64,000 nucleotides of DNA. Source: Tolypocladium sp. Sup5 PDA-1 (lineage: Eukaryota > Ascomycota > Sordariomycetes > Hypocreales > Ophiocordycipitaceae). The stretch covers positions 1 to 64,000 of the forward strand of contig JPHH03000087.1 in assembly GCA_000750105.3 (NCBI GenBank), in the 5' to 3' direction. This document shows positions 42,936 to 55,157 of this stretch, one piece after another (position 1 is the stretch's first letter; the number at the start of each line of letters is the position of its first letter). Position numbers and translations under genes: made by a program. A model generated the notes under the pieces. It saw nothing but the letters and a program-made list of their open reading frames with translations, was not told where the DNA came from and did not search any database.

Positions 42936-43860
42936 AATATATTCAGCCCATAGCCTTTACACCATGGGGTTCGACTACTGCATTATACTTATATACAGAC
43001 GCGTGCAACTTTCAAGGGTCGATTTCGTCTGTGACCGAGCAAGTCATTGAGAAATCAGGTTATATCCTCCATTAATACCAGTACACACCCACAGGCCAAG
43101 CCTTGGGTACGGCGCAATGGGCCATATCTTGGCTTTGATGAAGAGTTATCTTCCCTTCTGAGGGAGACACTGGGCAGTGCAACCATAACTTGACAGTGGT
43201 CCTTGTTTGAGGTTCTTCGTTTGACTTTCAACTCTACTTCGTTGTGCAGGAGACGATGCACGGCTGTCGCAACTCATGCACCGCTGGAGGAACGACATAG
43301 ATTAGCTTGAATAAATGCAACATAATCCAATTTCTGCATAATTACATTACGTCCAAAGACCTAACGCTTTGCTTTCAATACATTATCCGGCTCGCCTCGA
43401 CTGCGTTTCACTTCCTCCGTATCATACCTGTGCTGAAACACAGACGATGTTATTATACGAGGAGAATCTCGGGAGGACTACAGCATATGGTCCCATTAAA
43501 TGGTACCAGCCACCTGTTGCCCAGCTTTTCCAGCTAATTTCCCGTACTGACAAACACCAAGGCTAAAATCTGCCTTACACGTAGAGGACAGCTCGAGACA
43601 TATACTACGGCTATGTGTGGAAACGGCCACAAAAGTCCATTCGTTCTGGCATGGCATAAAGACATACGTGTAGAGTTATGTAGTCGTACAAACTGGATGC
43701 TTATTCAGGCGAGGTGAAGCAGTATCACAGTATCCATCGAAGTATGGTAAGTACTGCGTCCATTTGTCTACAAGATTATACCGAGTGACAATAATGGCTC
43801 CGACTAAAGTATTAAATCAAGCCAAGGCCGACTCAAATCTGTCGCATTGACCAAGCAAAG
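42936..43860. other. Intergenic stretch, nothing recognised
   Basis: This lies between the helical-protein gene (minus) and the 4-TM gene (plus), so it presumably contains both promoters. No frame with motifs is seen. Confidence 0.5.
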
Positions 43861-44479
43861 ATGAATCCATCTCATCGCAGACAGCCTAAGCCATCTCACT
43901 TGCAACGTGACGAAGACGAAGCACAATACCGTCGCCTTCTAGCCAAATACGCGGATATATTAGAGAACGAGAAAGCAGATTCAGAAAGTCGGCCATTCAT
44001 CTCCACACTTCTTTCCTGGTGTGTTTTCACGAGAGCTTTCTCTTTCTCTCAGGTCTTTAGGAGTATTCGCGGAGTTCAGGCCCTGAAAGTGGCGGGTAAA
44101 ATGATGAAGCCTGCTCTCAAGCTAGCCAAAACCTTGCCGGCATTATCATGCGCTCTTCTGTTTGGTCTCGTCTCTGCGGTTGGACTCACATGGTGTTGGT
44201 GGTACCTAAGGCGTAACTGCATTTGGATTATCTATCGTCTACTATTGTAAGTGAGCCGTTATTTTGTGCTCGGAACGTGTGCTAAACATAAATAGTCCTC
44301 TACTGTTGAACTCAGTTATTGCACTGATTCCAATGAACATTCCCGCGATTGATGATGCTCAGTGGACCACAGCTTTGCCGATCGCGTTCATCATTGCTGG
44401 ATTATGGCTGATTGTGAGCCATGTCTACAAAACATCCTCGCTTCCCACTCTTGAGAGATCAGTGCGAAGAGCACGATAG
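43861..44479 (+). CDS. Small membrane protein B (paralogue of the protein at 14320)
   Basis: Two exons (43861-44246, 44296-44479; 49-nt phase-2 intron, donor GTAAGT) encode 189 residues. A charged head (~1-45) and an amphipathic stretch are followed by hydrophobic segments: TLPALSCALLFGLVSAVGL, LLLNSVIALIPMNIP and ALPIAFIIAGLWLIVSHVY. The block RRNCIWIIYRLL, the intron, then PLLLNS corresponds to WRSNFIWVNRYLV, the intron, then PTLMHS in protein A. The shared intron position and phase show common descent despite low identity. Function unknown; the gene sits 0.3 kb from the secreted-protein/chitinase pair. Confidence 0.72.
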
Positions 44480-44771
44480 AGCAACAAATGGACCGGTAGT
44501 TTTTGTCTACAGACCTGAGATGGGCGACATTTGAAGAGCATTTTCATAATCTGATCCAATGAATGTATTTACTGGTGCAAGATTATATGAAATTATTTAA
44601 TCTTATTGTTTGACTTTAACAAAGTGTGTTCACTAGTGCTTGATGAAACACGAAGTGGTAGAATAGAGTTTGAGCCGACGACATCTCCAGCCAACCTTAG
44701 GCACATTATTTTATGTCGTCGCAAGGCCATAAACGCGCAGTATGAGGCTTGAATATCATTAACTTGGAAAC
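44480..44771. other. Intergenic, convergent 3' ends
   Basis: Short AT-rich spacer between the membrane-protein gene (plus) and the secreted-protein gene (minus); presumably their 3' UTRs. Confidence 0.5.
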
Positions 44772-45422
44772 CTATCTAGCTTGTTGACCTGTTCCGTACT
44801 GGATATTTTTCACCCCCAAGCCAGGCATCTCATTCATTACCCCTAGTGTGTGAGGACAAGAAGGTTGATTAGCACCAGTGGCCAGGAAACAGGCTTCGTC
44901 GAATCCATAGCTACATGTGGGATCATTAATATTCAGCAATTGGTAGTTTCTCGCGACCCAACTGTCCGGCTGAGCGAGACAAGAAGAAAGGAAGTTCATG
45001 CTGTTCGCAGCCGACAACGGCAGTTTTCCGTCATGCAAGTGGTTGCGACAATTGTCGACTGAGACGTACTCATATTCCACCATAATACCTCCACCTATAT
45101 GGGGCTCTTCAGTAGCAGGAACACCAAACCCCAAGTAGTTCCAAGCGTCGTACGATACATCGTACGCCCCAGCGGAGGAGTCGACACGTAACAGATGAAC
45201 AATCTTATCGTCGCGGGACAATTTGACGCAGATATTGTTGCAGTCGATGGAACCAGGCCAGTATGCCACGCGATTGATGTTGATTTTGCATCCAAGAACA
45301 CCTATAGATGACGAATATTGCCCGTGTGGTGTGATGCCTATGGAACCCGCGATCCTCTGCGCAGAAGAGGCTTTAGCACGAAGCGCAAAAAGGGCAACCA
45401 CAGTGACCCAAAGCCTCAGCAT
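44772..45422 (-). CDS. Small secreted cysteine-containing protein, partner of the chitinase gene
   Basis: From the Met at 45422 the product has 216 residues, with a signal peptide (MLRLWVTVVALFALRAKASS). The mature part has regularly spaced Cys (GCKININRVAYWPGSIDC, NNICVKLS, CRNHL, SSCLAQ, TCSYGFDEACF, SCPHTLG) and the blocks VHLLRVDSSAGAYDVSYD and AANSMNFLSSC. It belongs to a fungal secreted family that I have seen next to LysM and killer-toxin-like chitinase genes, possibly with a barwin/RlpA-like beta-barrel, but no activity is established. The frame is open upstream to 45836 without a better start. It is divergent from the chitinase gene across 612 bp. Confidence 0.72.
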   Translation of the reverse strand: MLRLWVTVVALFALRAKASSAQRIAGSIGITPHGQYSSSIGVLGCKININRVAYWPGSIDCNNICVKLSRDDKIVHLLRVDSSAGAYDVSYDAWNYLGFGVPATEEPHIGGGIMVEYEYVSVDNCRNHLHDGKLPLSAANSMNFLSSCLAQPDSWVARNYQLLNINDPTCSYGFDEACFLATGANQPSCPHTLGVMNEMPGLGVKNIQYGTGQQAR

Positions 45423-46034
45423 GATTGGGAATGTTTTAGTGCTTTGAGAAACCATTGTATTTCGCTCCAGAGAGATAGTACAATCGGGACAGAATGGGCC
45501 ATTTGTATGTACGAGTGAGTGAGACCCAAGTCCCAACATGACTCCTACAAACGCTGCCAATTCCACAACCGGCCGCTGGGAATTGTAGTACACTATTTGC
45601 AACCTTCCTTGGGCGAACTCCAGTCGAAACATGCCACATCCACTACCCCTTGCCCGCCGCTTATCATGCAGGAATTGCATACTACCGATGCAGCAGCCAA
45701 AAAAGTCTGCATAACAGCACTCCATCACGATATCTGTCAAAAAGCTGGATACATAGTTCTCCCAAACAGCTGAGTCTTTGGTTACAGTGCCGTATGTAGT
45801 ATTTAACAAACTGCCACTTACATCGGCATGGATCATTGAGCCCCGACATCAACGTTCGCGGTACATTGCCGCCAAACTCTTTCACTGCCACGCACTTTCA
45901 TCGGCAACAAGTGGTCTAGATACTACCTCAATTAGCCTCAGGATAGATCCATTCTTTATATGTAACAGACGACGGAATGTCAACGTCCTGTGATGTGATC
46001 ATGCATCTTCTTTTGCACATACAAACACTTTCAA
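45423..46034. promoter_or_regulatory. Bidirectional promoter region (secreted protein / chitinase)
   Basis: The 612 bp between the two start codons must hold both promoters, which makes co-regulation likely. The chitinase transcript start probably lies near 45960-46020, where the DNA is pyrimidine-rich. No defined operator can be named. Confidence 0.5.
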
Positions 46035-47999
<1,965 letters not shown>

Positions 48000-48566
48000 G
48001 ACGCATTGTCAAGACCTCGCTGCTGCCTTGCTGCTTCTACGCCGATGGAGCTCGAGCCGCCACCCCTGCGGCTGCCAGCAGCATTCGACCCAGTCCCGCC
48101 GTCCGACAGCACCTCGTCCGCGCTTGTGTCGGTAAACGCATATGGATCGGCGGTCGTGCTGTGCGAGGACCGCCGTGAGGACCGATGCTGCCGTCGCCTA
48201 GCGCTACGTCTCAAGGGCTGCTGTTGTCTTCTGTCGTGATGAGACTGGGCAAGTCGGCGGCTCTGTCTCCGCGGCTGTTGAGTGGTCCTCCCGGACAAGG
48301 CATCCGCGATCTATTACCCCGGTTAGTCAGAGAGCTGGTACAGTAGTGTACATGAAGGCTCCTACTAAGCTGTTCACGTCTGGAACCGTCTCCCCCTCCG
48401 GGAGATGGACCATGACACGGTGGCATTGGTGCGTCGGATCCCAATAGGTCGTCGCGGCAAAGACATGCGCCAGGACGCCCAAGTCTTTCGTCTTCTGCAG
48501 GACACTAGGACCGCTCTTGCGGGCCTTAGCCTTCTCCTTGGTGTCGTGTTCGTGCGGATGATCCAT

Positions 48567-50258
48567 GTTAGGCTGCTCTACCGCCTCAAGGCGACAGACT
48601 GGGACAGGGTGATACAAAAATGGTGGATAAGCACAAGGCCAGCCGGAAGACTGCAGCCTACTCCTTCTTTCACAGGCTTGTCTGCTTTGTTCTGATCTCC
48701 TTCTTGATCCAGGCGGCCTCATGGGGTTCATATGACAGCAGCGTTGTTCAACAAGTCCACAGGAGGGAGGCGTGGCTCTATCGTCCAGGTGTGTCAAAGT
48801 CCACAAGCCATTTTCTGGCCCTTCTCTCGCTCACAACCCTGGCTCATCCATTAGTGGTCTTTGCGTTCCTGAGTCGCTCATTCTTTTCCATGTGTCAAGG
48901 TTTCCAGGTGCTCCGGCGCTCGGGTGTTGCGTAGTCCGAAAGCCACAGGGCAGACCCACCACGACGGACTCTCGGCCTCGACGAGTTGGTGCAGAGAGCC
49001 GATTGCTCAACAATGGTCAAGAAAACCTTTTTTTCCGGGTCACTTTCTCGGTCACTTCCCATACTTTACAGTACTTGCCGTTTTGTGGAGCGGGAGTCAG
49101 TCAATCCAGATATCTTAGAGTTGGTCACTAGCAGGCAAACGGACGGTAGTCCCCCGGCCGCTCGTCAGACCCAGCCTCGGGCAAATTCCGTCCCAGTGTG
49201 TAACAACAAAGAGTTTTGACAAACGGTTTTCACGTCCTCAACTTGCCTAATGGTGTGGCATCGTGCTGGCGTACAATGATTAGTCCTCTTTGAGACCGTC
49301 GGGGCAAGTCCGATTCTCATGTCCCAAAGCGCGGGCACCTAGTCGACAAACGGTCAAGCCACTGCTGCAGTGCGTAGAAGAGCGACCGTTGCCAGCTCCG
49401 AGGCAATATTTGCTCTCTGAATGACTTAAATGGATGTCCTAGAAGTGCCCAAGTGCCCGCAGTAGGCAGGGTGTGGGCGATGTGGCGGCGTGTCGCCGGG
49501 TGCCTTTGTCATGCCCGTCTTCTAGCTATCAGTGTTTCGCGGATGAGCCACTTGTCTGTAACAGGAATTTGGCTGAGATCGCGAGACTGGAAGCTGCTCG
49601 TCCAATGTTGGACGATTGAGTACTGCAAGAAACTTGGCGTCCATGGCCAGTCTCGATTCGGACTTTTCGCCTTGTATCAATCGTCGCGCAGGTGGACGGC
49701 GGACTGGATGTGGTCCAAGTTCGACAGGCCCGATTCTAGTCATGTCTTGTGCTGTCAATTAAGAGCCTTCTCGTCCCGAATTTTGTGGTGGGAATTGACG
49801 TGATGACACAATATAGCCCATACATCGTTCACTTTGGGGCCATTGAAACCTTGGAACCGGCAGGGACATTGTCGCCAAACGGCCCGCAGCTCGAGACGCT
49901 GCTCAGAGAGAAGCTAGGCTACCTGTACAATTCCGAGCTTTGAGGCAGCTTTTGGCCTCGGCGTAACTGTCAGAAGTGCACCAGTGTCCTCACACGGCAT
50001 CAGCGACATCTGGCAGTAGGTCGCTGCCACTACCACACCCTACTGTTGTTCCCTTGCTTCGCGGCTGCTTATTCACAACACGACCTCAGTTCAACTCGGC
50101 CCATTGTCGCCAAACTGTCAACTCCCAAGTCTTGCGCACCAAGCACCCTCGTAGTTACTAGACGATTCAGTTTCGGCTCAGCTCTTGAAATAAATACCAT
50201 TCTATGTGCCTTGCAGCAGCCGGAAACATTCCTCGCCACCCAACGTGCACCGTTCATC
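48567..50258. other. Intergenic stretch, nothing recognised
   Basis: Several open frames of 60-120 codons occur on both strands in this GC-balanced DNA, without motifs or splice consistency. It probably contains the promoters of the flanking divergent genes. Confidence 0.45.
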
Positions 50259-51017
50259 ATGTCTCACAACGACTTCATCCAAGACTTCTTGGCTAGAAAG
50301 TCGGCGCCACAATGGAAGCACAGAATACAGAAGGCGCCTGCACCTCTGCTTCAGCCAGGAAGCCGGAAGATGGGGGGCAGCATGTCATCACGGCAGGTAA
50401 AAATTGAGCCATCCAGTGCATCGAGTGACTTTGCGGCTCAGCCAGCGACACGCTTTGCTCCTTATCCCTTCCAAAGTGCGCATGGCATGGGTAACATGTG
50501 GTATTGCTGCCGACTCTCCACTTGCTCTCATCACTGACAGGACGCAGGGCCGCCGACGACGTTGAACCCAACAATTCACCAACCACACTCTCCCAGTGAG
50601 TACGCCTAGGCAAGACATGAGGCGATGATCGAGAGTTGCTGACTGCTTCGCCAGCTTGGAAGAAGTGGTGATGCATCTTGCCACAGAGTAAGTAGCTGTT
50701 ACTGTTGTTTTGAAGAAGCGGAAACGCTAATTTGGTTATAGCATGCAAGGTATTCATCGAAGGTGAGTCGTTCCGCCATGGTGGAGTACGAATCATCTAA
50801 CGACTCAATACAGGCTCAATGAGTTGCTGGAGTACAAGAAAGAGTACGTGCCCTCGGGTTTTTGAGCCATGTAGCATTGCCTGACTTGCTGCGTAGGAAT
50901 AAGGAGAACATGCAGGATATCCGATACACGCTCAAGCAGTTGGCGGAAATGTACCCTGTGACCGGGCAGGACACGGTTGATCCTAGCTTTACCTTTCCAC
51001 CGCTTCCAAGCGCGTGA
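50259..51017 (+). CDS. Small protein encoded by six short exons, unknown function
   Basis: Exons 50259-50490, 50541-50595, 50655-50687, 50742-50762, 50814-50843 and 50897-51017 add up to 164 codons, and every junction keeps phase (phase 1, then phase 2 four times). All donors are GTAA, GTGAG or GTACG types with CAG or TAG acceptors. The protein has a basic N-terminus (IQDFLARKSAPQWKHRI), a Ser/Pro-rich middle and a C-terminal helical part (LNELLEYKKENKENMQDIRY) that may form a coiled coil, and it ends in PSFTFPPLPSA. Because the exons are tiny, a single-frame search would miss it. No family is recognised; a nuclear or scaffold role would be a guess. Confidence 0.7.
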
Positions 51018-52326
51018 TATCCGTGGTGTTGATACGCTAAATACGATGAACAATAATACCAACTCTTTACACACGCTGTAGACGTATTGCAGGTTATATC
51101 TCGGGCCAAAGACGCGAGAATGCAACGTATCGAGGGTCCTTCCAGCCCAAATGCTGCTCGTTTCGTGTCGATGGAAGGAAGTCGGCCGACGGCCGTAGGC
51201 CTTGTCCGTTCACCGACGTAGTCAGTGGTTACTCTCTGTCTAGAACACGTACTGTATTAGCAATTGTCTGCTGATTCCTGCAGTCCAACCCGGAAGACCT
51301 GCTTACGCCCGGTATCTCATTGGGGGCATCCAATGTCATGGCAACCGCTGCTAAACGGAACGGCCCATTACACGAAGGGGGGTTTAAGTATTGCAACTCC
51401 GTCTTGCCGTCTTGGATATAGCCACAAATAGACGGTGAAGCGGCGGTGATGAAGCGACCGTGGTGAAGCGCCGGTGACGCTGGTAGTTGTGATACATCAA
51501 GAAGCGGACAACCGACCCTGAGCGTGAGGGACCGTCTTCTGCCAGGGATCGGCTTTTTGCAGGTCGTCAGCGACTTGCTGCCATGATGCCGCCGTCCGCG
51601 GTGGAAATCACTTCCTGCTTGCTGCCGTAAGAGTGACAAAACCATAAAGGCAGAACGCCGGCAACGCTGACTGCAGACATAGCCGAGGTCAGCGTCGCAC
51701 TGCTAACAGCAGGCTACATGGCCCAACCTGGACACCATGGTGAGCAGCCGACCACATCAGTATGGGAGACCCATGGGACAGTAAATCCAAGAGCAGGCGA
51801 AGTTGACCAAGTGTAGGGCAGAGAACTGGGTTGACCGTCGAGCCAGCCAAAGTCCGATTGGCTTATTCGAGCGACCGGGGTTGCCAATTTTCCTCGAATA
51901 ACTGGCTGACGAAAAAGTAATCATTGTCGCAGCAGATGGCACGCTTTCGAAGCTTCTCCCAGTCGCTCTCTGTACAGCAAGGTCAGGGCCGCTCTTGGAG
52001 CTCGGTGCTAGGTGCAAGGTACGGATTGCAGACGTGCCATATTGCTCACAAACGCCCTACTTTGTTTCATGAACTGAATTTTGCCATCGTCCAAATCCAA
52101 CTGCTCGCGAAGACTTTGCTCCTTGCAGTCATTGGACAGCGCGCAAAAGCTCCTGCTGCAATAGTGGAAGTGTGCGAGGAGGATATTCGCCCCTTTGCGC
52201 ATGGGATTAGCCAAGAGGAACCACAGTGAAGGAAAGTGCCAGGGCCGCGCTCTATTCTTACCAAGATGATACTCCTTGGCCCTTTCCTTAGGAGCAAAGC
52301 GCCGCTGTGCAGACGGCGGCTAGTAA
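51018..52326. other. Intergenic stretch, nothing recognised
   Basis: A 138-codon minus frame at 51229-51645 and others lack any motif and overlap frames on the opposite strand. No RNA gene or repeat is visible. Confidence 0.45.
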
Positions 52327-53515
52327 CTAGTAATCTAGGGCGTAGTTGTCGTTGAAGCAAGGTTTGGAGGGAGGACTTGCCTGCATTCCATGTAGTGTAG
52401 TATCGCTGGCGTCATGAGCCATGAGAAGGGCGGCATTATGTAGCAAGATGAAGGTTACGAGGTACGTAACCAGCCAAGTATTCCTATTACCTCTGTAAAT
52501 CATCTTCTGAAGTCTGTTTAAGACGTCCTTTCGGAGCTCCTTCTGAATGTTATGGATCAAGATGAACTCTAATTGAGCGCTTAGAGCAGGCGGGACCGGG
52601 ATCCTATCCTGATAGGGATGCGTGTCGTTGAGCGGATAGTGATCGATGCCAAGTATCTCTTCTCCGACGATGTAGGCAGGCATTGTTGATAGTCGGGTGG
52701 ACATCCATAACATGAACAAGGAATCTAGTAACTCGAGCGACTTTGTTGGGGTTGCCGGGTCCTTGAATAACTGGCAAGCCTGACGGTATGTTAAGTACAG
52801 TAGCCCATCATGTGGCCCCGACCACTTTTTGAGCGCATGCCCGATGACGCCGGGGATATAGCTGCCGTACGCCTTTATCCCGTCTTCCAAATTCACCAAG
52901 GCGTATGGTGGAAGCGAGATGGACCTTTTGGTACATCCAAAGTCCCAGGTCTGCTCTAGGCTGTCACCTTGCTGAGGAATAAACTCTCGCACTGGAAGCT
53001 CCATGTACTTGTGGCAAAGGCCCTCGGATATGTGGACGACCTTGATCTCTGTCGATGCCCAATTCTGTATCGGATCCACGGTATTGTTATTCCATCGGCG
53101 TGTCCACTCGCGGCTGGGAACCTCGCTGGGGTGGTAGAGCTTGATGTCGGTGATTTTGTATCTCAGACACGGAAAACGAGCCGAAGGCGACCCAGTCAGT
53201 CGTTTGCATGTCAAGCATGGCCCGCTGGGAACATCAGGATTGCTATTGCACTGGGACGTCTCAGATTAGTATCCATTAGCATACGATTTCCACGCCACGA
53301 GCTTGAGGATCAACCCCTGCTATGTGGCTTTGATGGCACTTACACGTATCCGTTGCATCCTGCACCTAATACACGAACCAATCTCCCTAGTTTGGGCCGT
53401 CTGTCTGCGGAGATTGACATCCTGGAATGGACCGCGCTTCAGCCCTCCCGGTACCGGTGGCAGGATACTGGGGCTCGATTGCTGATCCGGAGACCAATCC
53501 TTGCTTCGGCCACCT
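52327..53515 (-). CDS. Zn2Cys6-type fungal transcription factor (5' exon incomplete)
   Basis: Exon 53515-53344 and exon 53250-52327 join in phase 0 over a 93-nt intron. The junction creates IGSCIRCRMQRIR/CNSNP, then DVPSGPCLTCKRLTGS, then FPCLRYKI, a zinc cluster with C-x2-C-x6-C spacing in its first half and C-x2-C in its second. The following ~270 residues (ITDIKLYHPSEVPSREW, RWNNNTVDPIQNWAS, STRLSTMPAYIVGEEILGID, TWLVTYLVTFILLHNAALL) are typical of a large fungal family of putative regulators. The frame is closed upstream of 53515 by a TGA, and an acceptor (TTAACAG) lies there, so at least one 5' exon is missing from this call. No internal break is seen. Confidence 0.68.
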
Positions 53516-53985
53516 CTGTTAACGCCAAGGAGGAAAAATGCTCAAACGGACTCGCACAGCCTCATAGCTTACGACATCAACAAGAGCCTCACTCTCGGAG
53601 ACCTCCCTTTTCCTATGTATATAATGACTGTTATTTCCAGTTCAATTAGATAGAAATCAAGCTCTCTTCATTCTATGATTCTGACTGCATCCTGACGGTT
53701 GACAGCGGTTCTCACCTGCTCAATACGATCGAAGTCCCTACCAACCCTCATGGCAATACAGTAGGTTTTGCTTTTACGAACATACTGTAGCTGTCGCCAA
53801 CCCAGAACATTTGGCTCGTAAAGACGGCCATACGCGACCCTAGGCCGCAGCACCGACAAGCGCATACAGTTGATGAAAGACCATCGTTTCTTTTCCTTCT
53901 ACTGCGGTATGCCGGCCAAGACCTAGCTGACTACAGCCCATGATTTGATGCTACTCCGAACTACTACTTGCGTCCACTTGTTTCC

Positions 53986-54303
53986 TTAATTGGCATGCCA
54001 TGCCATCGGCTGTGATGCGGACAGGCAACGGGAAGCACCTTTCCTACGGTTGCCAGTCAGTGTGAGGCCCAGATTGAAGTGAGGCTTGGGGTGTCTAACA
54101 ATATCCTTGGGTGCCAGTGGCCAGACTTTGTCGGTAGATCTAAACTCATATGTTTGCCCTTTACGGCGAAGCAAAATATAAATATCGGCATGGTAGTCTC
54201 GGTGGACCTTGAATCCGTTTTTAATGAACGTGCGCCATCTCTTTTTGAAGTTTTCGCCGCTCCTGTCTCTCTTTTTTGGCTGGTCACACTGGTTAGCAGG
54301 CAT
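53986..54303 (-). CDS. Small MADS-box-like protein
   Basis: A 105-codon frame from ATG containing KKRDRSGENFKKRWRTFIKN, then GFKVHRDYHADIYILLRRKG, then QTYEFRSTDKVWP. This follows the MADS/SRF layout: a basic N-terminal helix, a helix with hydrophobic face, and a strand (D-I-Y-I-L-L). Short fungal MADS-like proteins of this kind are common in accessory regions. The protein has almost no C-terminal extension. DNA binding is inferred from the fold. The spacer 53516-53985 to its left holds nothing else I can support. Confidence 0.58.
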   Translation of the reverse strand: MPANQCDQPKKRDRSGENFKKRWRTFIKNGFKVHRDYHADIYILLRRKGQTYEFRSTDKVWPLAPKDIVRHPKPHFNLGLTLTGNRRKGASRCLSASQPMAWHAN

Positions 54304-55157
54304 TTTGATGAGGACCTATTTTGAAGGTACAGATTTTATTCGAAAGGATGGAGCAGCTTCGGGCAGTTATATGCCGCGCGGCGTCCGTGAATGGGTCGTA
54401 ATCCGATGGCGGTAAATGTAGAACGGTCTGGTCGCTAACCGGGTAGGTGTCGTGGACTATAAGATGGCTGCCTCCCTCCCCGGAGCCAAGCTGTGGGCGC
54501 TCTATTGGAACTGGTCGTAGTGGGGTCCAGACAGCGGACAGCGCCTGACTGGGCAGCGCATTACCTACCCGGCTAGGTGTCACAGGCTATCGACACCAGC
54601 CCGCTTCAGACCTGTCCGCCCTCCGTTGCATCATTAATTCGCCCTTTTTGCCTGGCCGAAGGTATGTTCTTTTGTGTTGGAAAAGGAAGCGTTCGACTCC
54701 AAATTGATCAACCGGGCGGGAAGAACTGGACCTTTCGTTTGTCACCTTAGTTCCAATCTGTTCCTTGTTGAACTGACTAGATTGCAAATATGCTTCTGGA
54801 CCTTGCCACCTGACAGCCTGGATATGGCCGATGAAGTATTACCGGGTGCTTGAGCGGTCACATTCGTGATACCGGAGATGGCTTCAACTCTTTAGCTTGT
54901 TTCCACACATCATATCGCCGTCTTGACTATGTCAGGCAACATGGCCTTCTACCATGTCGTGTGGGCTACAAATGGAAGTCTCAGGCGACCAACACAGCCG
55001 CACGAGGCTGGCGGTTCGCGGGCGAATCACTCCATGGCTGGTTGTGATCCCCCTCTTTTCAATCGGACACGCCCGATGCTGCTCAACGACCAAAGTCACA
55101 GCGACGTGATCTTAACCCAGTTTCATCAGAGTATCGTCTCGAAACACCCTGAACACG
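54304..55157. other. Intergenic stretch, nothing recognised
   Basis: Two loosely similar segments (CGGGTAGGTGTCGTGGACTA near 54440 and CGGCTAGGTGTCACAGGCTA near 54570) occur about 130 bp apart; their meaning is unclear. No gene is supported. Confidence 0.4.

Noticed and set aside
48567..50258. Several plus and minus frames over 75 codons
   Set aside because: No motifs, mutual overlap and no consistent splice phases.
52969..53649. 226-codon plus-strand frame
   Set aside because: It is the antisense of the Zn2Cys6 regulator, whose motifs and splice junctions are much stronger.
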